In this document: one piece after another, positions 12,609 through 27,600 of the stretch
Layout: each line of letters starts with the position of its first letter
Numbering within the stretch: the stretch's first letter is position 1
NCBI RefSeq assembly: GCF_033115175.1
Contig: NC_084828.1
Location: forward strand, 96,659,388-96,723,387
Source: Lepus europaeus
Taxonomy: Eukaryota; Chordata; Mammalia; Lagomorpha; Leporidae
Direction: 5' to 3'
DNA length: 64,000 nt
The notes under the pieces: model-generated
What the model was told of the DNA's origin: nothing
Seen by the model: the letters and a program-made list of their open reading frames with translations, nothing else
Databases searched by the model: none
Made by a program: the position numbers and the translations under genes

Positions 12609-15600
12609 ACAGGCAGAGTGTACAGTGAGAGAGAGAGAAAGGTCTTCCTTTTCCATTGGTTCACCCCTCAAATGGCCTTTTAAGAAGACCTGTTCCTACC
12701 TAGATTCTTAGCCTGGCTTTCCTGCAGTAAGACTTTGTCCCCTCAGTGAGTCTTGTCTGGATTAGGTAGTCTCGTTAGTTGGTTTTTCCTATCCTCTTGG
12801 CTTCAGACCCACAGTCTGTGGATGGGAAGGCCTTTTGTAGCTGAGTGGTTTTGTATATTGATAATACTGGTCAGTGTCTGCTGAGTACTGTTTATCATAT
12901 AATGGGCTAGAACTAACTCTGCTGAGTTGTAAGTGAAGGAAGTCATGAGAATCTACATTACAGAGCTTACATTGAGAATTAGGGGTGATCATGAGAGTTT
13001 TTTGATTTTTTTAAAAGATTTATTTATTTTAAAGGCAGAGATACAGAGAGAGAGAAGGGGAGAGAGAGAGATCTTCCATCCGGTGTTTTACTCCTTAAAT
13101 GGCTGCAACACCCAGAGCAGGTCAGGCCGAAGCTGAGACCCAGGAGCTTCTTCTGGGTCTCCTATGTGGGGGCAGGAGACCAAGGGCTTGGGCTATCTTC
13201 CAGTGCTTTCCTGGGTGCATTAGCAGAGAGTTGGATTGAAAGGAGAGCAGCTGAGACTTGAACTTGCTCTCATATGGGATGTTGGCAGAGCAGGCGGAGA
13301 TTTAACCTTCTATGCCACAGTGCTGGCCTCTAGAGTATTTTGATTTTTATCTTTTTTTTTTTTTTGACAGAGTGGACAGTGAGAGAGAGAGACAGAGAGA
13401 AAGGTCTTCCTTTGCCGTTGGTTCACCCTCCAATGGCCGCCGCGGTAGGTGCGCTGCGGCTGGCGCACCGCGCTGATCCGATGGCAGGAGCCAGGTGCTT
13501 CTCCTGGTCTCCCATGGGGTGCAGGGCCCAAGTACTTGGGCCATCCTCCACTGCACTCCCTGGCCACAGCAGAGAGCTGGCCTGGAAGAGGGGCAACCGG
13601 GACAGGATCGGTGCCCCGACCGGGACTAGAACCCGGTGTGCCGGCGCCGCAAGGTGGAGGATTAGCCTAGTGAGCCGCGGCGCCGGCTCGAGTATTTTGA
13701 TTTTTTAAAACATTGATTTTTGTGAGCTAGATTCATTAAATCCTGAAGTCACTAGAGTTGAGTTAGCAAATAAATCCCTTTAAAAATGTAAAGGCCTAAA
13801 TAAGTATTTGTTTCTTTATGGAGTTTGGACTGAAACTTAAGGGTAAGAAGATGAAAATTCAGGATTATAGAATTAATGAAATGGACCTTAATGTTTTACT
13901 TTTAAGAATATCACTCATTAAAAAGATTTGTATTTGAAATTGTTAGTATTTAATTGCTGGAAAGTCATTTTCCATGGTTTGGTTTTTGGAGGGAGGTATG
14001 CAGCATAGGAAGACTTCTTTCTTCACTTGGTTACTGTTTCTTACAGCAGGGCTTTTCCAGCACCCCTCCCTCTGTTCACAGCGCCTAGAAGGTTCAGTCC
14101 CCATGCTGTGAAGGTTCCACAGTGAAGAGTTCTTGACTGACACTTGGTTACATTTTAAGTTCTGTGTTCCCTTCAGTGCTTTTTTTTTTTTTCCAGATAA
14201 ATTATTCTTTAAATGTGATTCTTAAGTTTCTTGAGTGAAAAAAATGTAAACGTGTGATATCCTGATCGTTTTTATTTAGGAAAGCTAAGCAGATAAGTGC
14301 ATTTTCAAGTGCAGGTTGTGGTAGTGTTTTTAACTTTGATAGTCTTCAATGCAATTATAACTAGTTTTCCTTCTATTACAAGGGCTGATGTCTCTCCATC
14401 TCCCTTTTTTGCTAGAATTAAAAATAATCAAAGTATATCTAATGTTTTATACATTTTCCATACGCAGCCACCTTTGCATTTCCTTGAAAATTGGATACTG
14501 TCTAGATTGTTTTAATGCTTGAATACTGAAGATTGTGTTGCCTAATCTTAAGTGACAAGTCCAATTTGTTCCCTTTAATACATATTAAAGTAAAGGGCAT
14601 ATACTACTTTTGAGTGCTGAATCATTGTAACTGTCACATGTTTTTGTTCTTGTTCAGATCCCCACTGGGTTTGTAGTAGAAATAGGGAAAATCCATCTGC
14701 TTTTTCTTCCACTTTAGTCTTCTGTCTACCTTCTCCTCCCTTATAAAATTAATCTAATTAGTCATCCCTTTTTCTCTTCCTTAAGTTGATAACATTGAAA
14801 CCTGTGATACTATTCTCTCACAGTTAGAACTTCTAGCCCTGGTGTGCCCTCATGACCTCGGAAGAGGGCAGGTGCATGTATCCCTTGCCAGCTTCTCTCC
14901 TGCACAGCCAGCCCTTCGGACTGCAGAAGTGTCCTTATCCTTTCTGCTAGGGAAATGACTGTTAAAATTTATTCGAGGTGTAGAGAGCTGACAGAAACAG
15001 CAGGAGTGCAGGAAGTGGAGGGTACTTATCAGACTTTGCAAGGATGGAATTGCCCATAACCGCCTGGCCTGGCTGGAACCATACTATCAGTTTTTTGCAT
15101 GGCATCACTCATTAGCCTTCAGGGTGTGGGAAATGAATAACTGCAACCCTTTTTCTTAACATACTTGTATGTTGATAACTGACCCATATACTGGAAATTT
15201 ATATGTAAATCAGCAAAGATAGCTTACATTTACATGTATCATTGTACATGTGTATTTATGTGTATGTTATTTATTACATATACTTTTCATATAAGATTTA
15301 TGGCATGTAATTAAATTATTTAATATGTTATTTGTATGAGTAAGACAGTTTTTAAGTTCTCTCCAGTTTTTCAATACTTAAATCATTAAGAGAGTGAACA
15401 GGTCTTTTTGGCTTGCAAAAGTGACTTTAGCTGTTTTTTCTTCCATTCTTCAACAAAAGTGATTAAAGCTGCAGGGAACAGAGTGCTGGATTTGGTGGTA
15501 TATGCTAAAACCCCAAAATAAACCTGATTGTTTTGCTGCCTGTGTCTTTTAGGAGATTGGGAGAAAAGTTATTCCAAGGAGTTATATCAGCTTTCATTAA

Positions 15601-18600
15601 AGAGTAATTTCCAGGATGTGGCCTTGTAGTTGGTGTACTTGTAGGCTCATCTCCAAAACTGTGCAATGGTCACTGGTGGTCACAGCGACCTGTCTTCAGA
15701 GAAGGATGAAACACATCTGTTGAGTGTGCTGCTTCTCTCAAGGAAGAATTGCATATTGAGTTTTAGAGTAATTTTCAATCACATAAGTTGAAAGTTCTCT
15801 TAACATTCAGTTAAACAGAAAGTTAAATTAGGACAGTTATCTTTTTGGCATTTCATTTTATTGTGAGTGTGTTGTCTTTGAATTTCAAGGAGGGCATAGT
15901 TTTCAAGAGGGAAGACTCTTAGACATTAGGAGATGTGGCTTAGGATAGGATAGGACTTATCTGATATCCAGAGATGGTAGAGTTATTAATGAAGTAGCGG
16001 GGGATTAGTGAGTTGAGTATAATTTCTCAATTTTAATGAGATTTTAATCTATAATTCTAAATCATAACATTTACAGAGAGAGCAAAAATGTGGCTGCAGA
16101 GTAGACTCCAGTGCATAGATAGTTTTCATGCTGCAAAAGTTAGCATTGGTTTTCATATTTCATTTTGCATGATGTTATTTTCACTCTGTGTCAGGTGGAA
16201 TATTTTATCTTTGGTCATCTCTGATGAACAATCTCAAAAAGCTTTGTAAATGTGTATAGTAAGCAGTGTGACTTATGGAGAGATTACTGAGGTTCAGATT
16301 TATGAAACATCTTTGTTCCTACCAAATTTCCACTGATAATAGCCTGGGTGATTTTAGAACAAATACCTTCCTTAACCTTCTCGGTCTGTTCCTGCTATCT
16401 AATCAAGAGTTGAAAGCTTGTGACCCCTGGGTTTAGGCCAGCCCAGGAGAGTTTGGGGTTTGCAGATGTATTGCTCAAGCCCTGGAATACTGTATCTGTT
16501 ACTGTGTACACTACTCAAAGGCTTCCTCCCCCACTTTATTTACAACAGTAGCTCGGGGAGAATCCGAATGTTTTGCTGAGAGGGGGAAGAGTAAGTAACA
16601 GGGAGGCTGAGGTTGGATGGGAAGGCAGGGAGACGTGGTCCTGGATGTACTGGGAGACCGTGGAGGGAATACTTGCCTGTCTTATTTTGCTTTGGGTTTA
16701 AGTCCTGAGAAATGAATCCTTGTCAACATGGGTCAAATGAGAAGAGGTTATTACAGTACAAGGGTTGTTTGGAAACAGCAAAAATCTCTGCTAGGCTCAT
16801 GCAAAGGGAAAGAGGTGATTCCTTGAGGAGAAAATCCTGAGAGCTTATGGCTCCAGTAGTTGGGTCACTCCCACCTACGTGGGAGTCCTGAACTGAGTTT
16901 CTGACTTGGCCCAGCCCAGCCCTCCTCACCATTGTTAGCATCTGGGGAGTAAACAGCAGATGGAAGTGAGCTCTGTCCCTGCCCCTGGTTCTCACATTAA
17001 AGACAAAATTATCTCAGTAGAAAGGTTAGGGTACTCTTTCTGATGTGAGTGAAAACGTGAGGAAAATTCATTGATAATTGCCTTGATTCCCGAGTACTGC
17101 AAAGAGAAATGTAAGATACTCATTCTATTGCTTTCTCCCATTTGGTAAAAATAGCAAGAAAACAAAGTGGGTGGTGTGGGGAGAATGGCAACCTATGGTG
17201 GGTATTATTAGGACTGTGACAAACACCTGTTAATCTGATTGTTGCCCAGGGTCATTTGACTGTCACCTTCTCCACTGCTCCTGTGCATCTTGCTGGGAGC
17301 TTTGTGCTTGGTCAGGGTTTTGCAAGTAGCTGCCTTTGCTTTATGGAGCCTTTATACTCTTAGGATCCATTTTTAGGAGATATACAGGTGATTAAACTTC
17401 CTTTTCCTCTGCCCTCATTTGTTTACCGAAACTATACCTAATTTTGTGTTTCATATTTTCAAGAACTTTTTCTTTCTTCTGATTAACAACATCAAAAATA
17501 AATCTTAAGGTAAAATGTTTGAATGTGCTTTATGGGTATTATAGTATTACTAAGAATGACTAGTCAGCCATATAGAAATACTTAGTCTTACATGATTTTA
17601 CTTAGCGTTTCAGTTTATTTTCTGGTTTCAATAGAACAAGTTGAAATCATCGCAGAAGGATAAAGTTCGTCAGTTTATGATCTTCACACAATCTAGTGAA
17701 AAAACAGCAGTAAGTTGTCTGTCTCAAAATGACTGGAAGTTAGATGTTGCAACAGATAATTTTTTCCAAAATCCTGAACTTTATATACGAGAGAGTGTAA
17801 AAGGATCATTGGACAGAAAGAAGTTAGAGCAACTGTACAATAGATACAAAGGTGAGTGTTTGCTTGTAACTTTAAATGTTTTGAACCAGGTTTTCTGTTA
17901 TGGACTTGTGACAGATCAGATGCTCCCTAGTTCATGAATTGGGGGATTTGGGAGAGGCGTCCAGTTGACTCCTTCAGTTTTCAGAATTATTTCAACACAT
18001 CTGAGTGCAAGAGAACTTCTCCTCTTTTCACTAAAATTTCTTCTTGGCCGCTTTATTTTTCTCTCCCTTGTTTTTTTTTTTTCCTTCTCCAGTATCCAAT
18101 TTGAGAATGAGAGGTGAGGAAAGGATTATTTCCTCCCTTTTTCTATAAAATTAAGCTGAACCAGATTTTAAGAAAACCCGCATAGTGACTTAAAAGTTAT
18201 AAAATAGTACATGCTTTATAAAAAGTTAAAATAATAGGTGAATAAGAAGACATTAGTAGTTTCTCCATCTTTTCCTTATTTGTTCTCCTGAGGTAGACAG
18301 TAAAGCCTGGTTTGTGAATCCCTCCATGTCTTCTCTGTTTCTTCAGAAATATTTCTACAACATTTCTTTCGAAAGTTTTCCAAAACTGGGATTTTACTAT
18401 GCATAATTCAGGCTCCAAAATCAAAGGATGTGGATATTTACTAGTGCTAGAGATACTGCCAGATTACTTTCAGAAAGGTGTTAGCAATCATATTTGACAG
18501 TAGAAGATCATGCCTCTGTCTCTTTGTATTTGTCACTTTAAAATTTTTGCTCATCTGATAAGTAAATATTGATTTTTTTTTTCTTGAAACAATAGTTGTT

Positions 18601-21600
18601 TATGTTGTTTGGATTAGGATTGAATTGGGTAGTTTATAGTTGTTCTGATACCCTTAAGAAGTGATTGCTCTAATAAAATGAACTTTCTCTTAAGAAAAAG
18701 AGAATTTTCTATATGTAATAATGTTAAATTAGAAATCCTATTTAAACAAATATAAATACGTTGCGTGATAATCTTTTGTCCCTTTAGAGGAATGCCTGAG
18801 TTTCTCAATGTGTATAACTATAGGACATTTTTCACATGAGTAAGTGGGACTTATAAACGAAGTGCCTGTCTGTATGTATACTTTCTTGTAGACTTCAAGA
18901 ATGCTATTTAAGGGGCAAAGTGACTTTAAATGTCATATGGGCAATCTGTTACAGTAATACTGCATGTCTTTGGTATGTTGTAATTTTTGAAAATGGAACA
19001 AATAACATTACCTTTTCCAGTTTTAGGAATACAGACTAATAAAGTACGGGAGTACTTTAATTATGCATTGTTATTTTTAAAGATCCTCAAGATGAAAATA
19101 AAATTGGAATAGATGGAATACAGCAGTTCTGTGATGACCTGGCACTTGATCCAGCCAGCATTAGTGTGTTGATCATTGCATGGAAGTTCAGAGCAGCAAC
19201 ACAGTGCGAGTTCTCCAAACAGGAGTTCATGGACGGCATGACAGAATTAGGGTGAGTATGTAATTACCATAGGAAATTAGATACATTACCATGAGAATTA
19301 CTGTGGAACTGAATTATGTCATTTGCATTTAAAATGTAATGACATTTCACAGGCCCACAAACATTGGTATAAATAGAAATGGGCTAACTTGCTAGTTCCC
19401 ATGTTGTATAGATTTCAGGGTTTGTGAGATTATCTGTGTAAATGCTATAGCCTCTTCTATTTGCATTATACTTTTATTATTAGAGGTTTCTCAGGGAGAG
19501 TCAGTAGTACTAAAATAAAATTATGAAAGAAAATTTAACTTGGAAAAATGAAATGAGGAAGTCTATAAGCTCTTTCCTAATGTGAGGCTGTGAACTCCAA
19601 AGTTTTAAAATTCTAAAATTTAAAAACTGGCCTTAGAAGTTGCTGATTACTTTTTGTTCCACTTACGTCATGATGGCTGATTTAGCTGCGTGTCTTTGAA
19701 TAATTAGATTGAAAAGGCATGGGTGGAGATTTTTTGCCTGTGACCTCTATTTTTTTTTAACGAGGCTGCAGTAGTATTGGGCTGTGGGTATGCAGCAGTC
19801 TGCCCTCTCTGTTCTTAGTGCACCAGTAATGAAAAATATGAAGAACATTTTCAAGAGGTGCACTTGCCTACCTAAGTGGAGAGACCATGCTTTCCATTAG
19901 TCTGGAAGAGGGACATGTGATAATCACCATGTAAGCAGTGTCTGATATGGTTGAAGCCAATGGTTATTCTGCTGAATACTATACGTTTTTATCTATTCGT
20001 TGGAGCTTAATTTTGTAAGTTTGCATGTTGATATTCAAGGAGTTCTGTAGTTAACAGTAATGTTCCATTTCTTTTAAAAATGGTGATTTTTTTTCTAGTG
20101 TAATCACTCCAGATTTCCTCCTATTCCAGCTTACCCCATACAAGAGTCTCCCTTTATCCACAATTTCACTTTTTTGTGACTTCAGTGTCTTGTGATAAAC
20201 CATAGTCTGGAAATATTAAATGGAAAATTCCAGAAATAAAACAATTCAGAAGTTTTAAATTTGTAGCGTTCTGAGTATCATGGTGAAGTCTTGCAGTGTT
20301 CTGCTTGTCCTGCTGGGGATGGGAACCATCCTTTTGTCAGTGTACTCATACTGTATTTGCTGCCACCCATTGATCACTTAGCAGCTGTCTTGGTTTTCAT
20401 ATTGTCTGTCTTGGGCTCACAGTGTCTGTGATAAAGAAACCTTTGTTTACTTAAAAGTGGCCCCAAAGCATAAGAGTAGTGATGTTGACAGTTTGGATAT
20501 GCCAAGGAGAAGCTATAAAGTGCTTCCTTTAAGTGAAGAAGTGAAAGTTCAACAAGATACTTTGAGAGCGATCCCACTCACCTTTTATTATAATGTATTG
20601 TTATAATTGCTTTATTTTATTCTTGTTAATCTCTTACTGTGCCTCACTTGTAAACTAAATTTTTTTTTTTTTTTTTTTTTTTGACAGGCAGAGTGGACAG
20701 AGAGAGAGAGACAGAGAGAAAGGTCTTCCTTTTTGCCGGTGGTTCACCCTCCAATGGCCGCCGCGGTAGGCGCGCTGTGGCCAGCGCACCACGCTGATCC
20801 GATGGCAGGAGCCAGGTGCTTCTCCTGGTCTCCCATGGGGTGCAGGGCCCAAGCACTTGGGCCATCCTCCACTGCACTCCCTGGCCACAGCAGAGAGCTG
20901 GCCTGGAAGAGGGGCTACCGGTACAGAATCCGGTGCCCCGACCGGGACTAGAACCCGGTGTGCCGGCACCGCAAGGCGGAGGATTAGCCTAGTGAGCCGC
21001 GGCGCCGGCCGTAAACTAAATTTTTAACATAGGTACATGTAGGTATGTATAGGAGAAAACATAGTATATACAGGGTGTGGTATCCACTGTGTGTCCTACA
21101 GTGTATCCTTTGTTGATAAGGGGATGACTGTACCTGTTTATATTTATGTAAAGTCAAAAAAATTCCTGATTAATTGATTTTTAGAAGTTATTCAAGGAAA
21201 TCAATGTAATCTCTTTAAGCAATAAATAAATAATTTATAGGACGAAATTTAACATTTTACAAACTTCATTTTATAATGTAGATGTGACAGCATAGAAAAA
21301 CTAAAGGCCCAGATACCCAAGATGGAACAAGAATTGAAAGAACCAGGACGATTTAAGGACTTTTACCAGTTTACATTTAATTTTGCAAAGAATCCAGGAC
21401 AAAAAGGATTAGGTAAGAATATTTTAAAATTATATTTGACTTTCAAATATATTTAAGTGCTTTGACAACATCACTTTTGTAATAGAAAATTTATGTGTTT
21501 TAGCATAAAGTCATCATGAAAATACCAGTTATCCAAAAAGAACCCAATGAGAAATAGAACTTTTAATCAAAAAATACCATGCACATTGAATAATAAGGTT

Positions 21601-24600
21601 TCTCTGGCTAGTGTATTTGAATCACTTACTGATTTTATGATAGGTGTAGTATAGAAAATAAATAGTTGTACCCTACTTCTCCAAAGGAGAACGGTCTAAT
21701 CCTTGCCCAGCTCCACACAGGGGAAATGACAGCATTGCTTTTGTGTAAATTATGTAATGCAGATTTTAAAAACTTCATCTCAGTATACTTTTTAAAATTA
21801 TCAGCCACAATGGCCCCCTTTTGTGACGCTTGACTTGAGATGTGTGAATGCTTTTGGTCCCCTGGAGAGTGGCCTGAGGTGTGGGGCAGCCAGGTCTTAC
21901 CTGCACACTGACTTTGAGACCAGTTTAATAAAAATGCATGCGTTAAAATGGAAAAAAAAAAAAAAAAAGATAGTTGTTAAAATCCCATGGACATGCATTT
22001 CTTTATGCATTCACTCATTTGTGATCCAGACGATATTTTAGAATCTTAGTATCTATCGAAATAGCATGTAGGATTTCTTTCTAATAAATTGATTCTTTTT
22101 AGTTATGATTTATTTAAAAATTAAAAGAAAGCATGAAAAGGCATGGCACCCCGCCGCTGACTCACCAGTCCCTCAGCTGCTGGGTGCCTCTCCGAGGGAG
22201 CCAGGTCCATGGGGTAAAGCAAGAACCTGATGAGTCATGGAACAGGGAGGAACTGGACAGGCACTCAGCCTTGGACAAAAGGGCTTAGCAGCAGCACCAG
22301 TTGATGCTTTGAAAGGAGGGTGGGCTGCAGGACCACTGGAATCAGGGCAGTTTCCAGGGTGGACATAATTTTGACCTGAGCCCAGCTCTGCTGAGCACTT
22401 TGATCAAAGCCATCTGCACCCCTCCTGGTTTCTCAACTGTAGATGAGAGGGTTGAGTGTGGGGGTGATCAGGCTGTAGAAGAGAAAAACCACATTGTCCT
22501 GTTGTGGGCTATGGTAGGAACTAGGTACCATGTATATGAGCACCATGACACCATAAGAGTCCCACTGTGGTGATGTGAGAGTCGCACATGGTGAATGCCT
22601 TGTTTCAGGCCACCTCTGAGTGCATGCATAGGACAGCACCCAAAATGTGACCATAGGGGGTGGCGATGAGGGAAAGCAGAAGTACCCCAGAAGTGCACAG
22701 TGCCAACTCGTAGGCAGAGGTGTCTACCCAAGAGAGCTTCAGCAGGGCTGGCACCTCACAGAAGAAGTCCATGATGTGGGAGGTACAGTAAGGGAAATGT
22801 AGAGTGATGGACTTGTGGATACAGGCATTGAGTACACCTGCTATCCAGGAGGCACCCACCATTAGCAGGCACACCTGATGCCTCATGAGCACAGGATACT
22901 GCAAGGGATGGCACACAGCAACTTAGCGATCACAGGACATGAGAGCCAGCAGGACACCCTCAGCCACACCCATCCACGTTAGGAAGAATATTTGAGCTGC
23001 ACAACCCCCAAATGAGATGGAAGCTTCTCCCTGTAGAAAGTCTGATACCGTCTTGGGAATGATGACCAAGGGGAAGCTAGTGTCCAACAGGGAGAGCTGG
23101 CTGAGCAGAAGGTAGTCCATGGGAATCCATGTGGATCACGAAGAGTAGTGTTGCCCAGAAGGCCCATGATAAACATAGCGACCACCACGGAGAAGAGGGC
23201 TGACATGGCCCTGACTGACAAAGAGCCCTACCAGAATGAAGTCATTTACTTGCCTCATGTTTGACACAAAAGACTTTAGCTGGAGGAAGAAGAGGTCTCC
23301 TATGGCAAGATGCCTGAATGAGTACAGCAAATAATTTTTTTAGAGAGGAAGAAATAAAGTTGTTTTATTCGTAAATTGTCTCTAGAAAATCCAAAAGAAT
23401 TTATAATATACTAAAATAATAATTTGATTTAAAAAAGAATAATTTGATGAAAATATACATCAATTTTTTAAAAAAACATGAAAAAATTATTCACAATCTA
23501 ATTATCCAGAAATAATCTCTTAACAGTTCAGATGAGTCCCTTTGTACTAAATATAATATACACATTTTTGCTTTTAGGACAGCAAGGGGGTATAGAAGTA
23601 AAAAACACAGTATAATTTATAAAACTCCCTAAAAAGATTAGATAATATTAGGTGATACAAAGTAATAGACAGAAATGAGTAAAAGCAGGAGTGATTGGGA
23701 AATGCTTTTTGGCCAAGATGGGATATAAACTAAAGGACTTGGTGTTTGCTGGGCCAGGGAACATGGAAGGTACTGCAGTAAGAGGACAGTTGTGAATGAA
23801 GAGCTAAGCTAGCCTCAGAAACAAGCATGGCTTCTTTGTAGAAGAGAGATGTTGAGACATTAAATTAGTAAGATGCAATAAGGCCAAATGACCATAGGCA
23901 TCTCTTTATTTTTTTAAAAAGATTTATTAATTTATTTGAAAGTCAGAGTTACACAGAGAAAGGAAAGGCGGGGGCGGGGGGAGTCTTCCGTCCGATCGTT
24001 CACTCCCCAGATGGCTGCATTGGCCAGAGCTGTGCCGATCCGAAGACAGAAGTCAGGAGCTTCTTCCAGGTCTCCCATGTGGATGCAGGGGCCCAAGGAC
24101 CTGGGCCATCTTCTACTGCTTTCCTAGGCCATAGCAGAGAGCTGGATTGGAAGTGGAGCAGCCAGGTCTCAAACCGGCGCCCATATGGGATGCCAGTGCT
24201 TCAGGCCAGGGTGTTAACCCACTGCACCACAGTGCTGGCCCTAGTAGGCATCTTTTTGAAAATGGGAAAGAAATGTTTGAACTTGTAGGAAGTGGGTACC
24301 CACAGAAGGTGCTGATGAAGGCAGTAACTTAAGTATCATGTGGGCTTTCTGTGTATCTGGCGATGTGCTAAAGCACTTTACATACACTGCCTCACTTAAT
24401 GTTGAACAGTTTTATGAGCTGTTCATTCTCTGATTCAATAATTTACCACCTGCTGTGTGCTAGGTATGCAATAATAAAGTGTTAGCCATTTTTTATTCTT
24501 AATTTGTAGATGAGGAAACAGGAAGGTTAAATAACTTTTGTCCAATAATAGAAGTCAGCTTTTGTTTTTGTTTTTGAAGCTGTGCTAGTTGGGGAATCTA

Positions 24601-27600
24601 ACGTGACCTCTTGTACTAATCCTTTTGTATATTTTAGATTACAGGAGGGAAAAGCCACTGAGAAGCAATTACATGAATAAGGTTTAGCCTGTGGAAATGA
24701 TTGAAAGCTAGAGAGGAAGGGACAAATGTAAATTTGTAATGGAGAATTTGCCTGTAGAGTGACTAAACATGACTGAATTAATTAAAGATTTACAAAATAC
24801 CTGTGAAGCCACAGTCTAAATGAAGCCTCTTTTCCAGCTGATTATTTAATATAGGTTAGATTTTATTTTTAAAGGAAAACTCATAATTTTGCAGGCAAAA
24901 TTACCTAGGTTACCGAAGGATAGTTTCTCTATCTGTGCCCACAGTTAACTGTGTTATTATTCTAGTTTCCTCTTTCCTTCTCACAAATAAAAATCTGTTA
25001 AAGTCTTTGAATTTACATTGTAAGAGTTATTTTGTGGTATTTGTAAATGTAGCACAATATTTTCATAAGATTAAATACGTGTTATGAGTGTCAAATGTTA
25101 AAGAAACTTAAAACTTAACTTGTTTCTTAGCTATGTCCATACCATTTACTGGAGCACCAAATAAATGCTATTTTTGGGCAAATGTATGGTTTCGATATTG
25201 AACCTTAGCTTTTATGTGGTGAAAATAAAAAAATATTATAGCTAGTGGATATAGTAATATGGTAAATTGGAATTTCAGATTATAGAGCAAATTTGGAGAA
25301 AAATCATGCAAAAGCATGTTTAAGAATTATTTATGTATATTATCTGGTAAGTCTTGTGCTTAAGAAAAATGTATTGTGTAATGGCTGTAAGAGTTCTGTT
25401 TTGTAAGTTGAAGAGAATTCTTGAGATTGGTTGCACAGTTATCTGACTGTACCTAACATTGTTGAACTGTACATTTAGAAGAGGCTAAGATGGTAATAAT
25501 CACAATGATACACCAGCCACAGAAAGTACGAAGTATAAACTCTAATAGTGGAATATGGACTTTAAAGTGTTAAGGAAAAAATGTAAAGAAAGACAAATCT
25601 TAGTTTTCTCTTTATTTTTGTATTGGTGCTAGGCATCAAGAAATGCAATGACTAGTTAAAAAGAGAACAGTTCTTTTGACAACCTTTCTGAGTGTTCATA
25701 GGGCCCTTACACAAACATAATCACATAGAGAGATCTTCCATCCACTGCATAAAAGATGAAAAAGTGTTCACTCGCCAATGGCTGCAACAGTCAGGACTGG
25801 GCCAGGCTGAAGCCAGGAGCTCAGGAATCTGTGGGAGCGTCAGGGACCCAAGCACTTGGGCCATTCCCCACTACTTTTTTCAGGGAACTGGATCAGAAGT
25901 GGAGTGGCTGGGACTGGAACCGGTGCTCCAATATAGGAAGCTGGCATCAAAGGCCGTGTGTTAACCTGCTGTGCCGCAGTGCTGAGTCCCTCCCCTGCCA
26001 TTTCTGGTAGTCACCTGGATCTTAAATTTGAAAGGGGTTTTGTAAGTTCTCCATGAAGTCTAGCCTACCCAGAGTAGCCTCCCTACCGGGTGTTGATTCC
26101 ATTTCTGCTTTAGAGTGTGCAGGGACTGGAACACATTTTTGGAAACTGTTCATTCGTGTCACAGAATATTCTTGTTGTCATTAAACAGTTCTTATTAAGC
26201 TAATGTTTTTATAATTTGTACATTGCTGTTGTCCTCCAGTACAACAAAGAAAATTTAACCCTTTAAAAATCGTGATCACCTCTTGTCCTTTTTCCCAGGC
26301 TAACATTCCAGTTGTTTTAACTGTTCTTCATTTGAGGAAATACTGTTACTGTTTGCTTAGACATATTTTCCCTCTCTCTATTCCCTCAAAATAGAGCTCT
26401 TAAAACTGGACATAATATTCCAAAAGGAGGATATTTAATATAGAACACTGTGGGTCTGTTACTTTTTGTGAGACTCTTCATTGTATTAATTTGGCCAAAG
26501 ATTATATTAGTTCCTTAGCAACCATGTCATTTTAATGACCATACTGAACTTTTAAAAGATTTAAAAAATTTATTTGAAAGGTGAAGTTACAGAGGGAGTG
26601 GGGGAGGGAAAGGGACAGGGTGGGAGAGAGGGAGAGAGAAAGAGAGGTCTTCCATCCTCTGGTTCTCAAATGACCACAGTGGCTGGGGCTAGGCCAGGCC
26701 AAAAGGAGCCTGGAACTTTATCCTGGTCTTCCATGTAGGTAGCAGGTACACAAACACTAGGGCCATCTTTTGCTGCTCCCCGCCACCACCGCCGCCCCCC
26801 CACCCCCCGGCATATTAGCAGGGAGTAGGATCAGAAATAGAGCAGTGGGGACTTGAGCTGGTGCTCATATGGGATGTTGGCATCACAGGCAGTAGCTTAA
26901 CCATAACACCAGTCCCGCCACACTGAATTCTTATCAGACTGCAGTCCGTAGGTCACGTTCTTGTGAACTCTGGTTCAGGTAGACTCTTCAGTAGATTTCA
27001 AGAATTTTCACATATTATTTCTAATATTTAGAAGTAATTTTACAGTGTTTTAAAGAGCATTTTCATATGTATGATCTCATTTGGTTTTCATAATACTCCT
27101 TGAGCTAAGTAAATACTGTATTTGCATCTCCATCATGTAAATGAAGACATTCATAGCAAGAGAGGCTGTTTAGAGTTTGCTGGAACTGGAGCTAGAACTC
27201 AGATCTTAAAATTCCACATTCTGTGTTAGATTGTGTTGTGCTGAGCAAGACCATGTGGATAGCATTGGTGATCCCCATTCCATCCTTCCTGGTGGATTGG
27301 CAGCATCTCCTCTCCTCAGGGGATGTGTTTAGGTCTACTCTCAGTTCATGTCTATGTTCGTTCTGCGCTGATTATCTTTTGTGAAATCTCACATTCTTCC
27401 TATTGCATTTCCTTGAAAGAATGACATGGGATCATCTTTGTGTTTTCAATTTCACTATAAAGGTTTACATAAGATTCATTCTACAAGTATCTTGATCGTA
27501 GGCATTTAGGACTTGTTTCTCTTTCTCTGCATTTTCTTTCCATTTATTGTAATTGCTCTTTTGTTATCACTGAATATGTTCTTTTTTTATAATAAGACTT

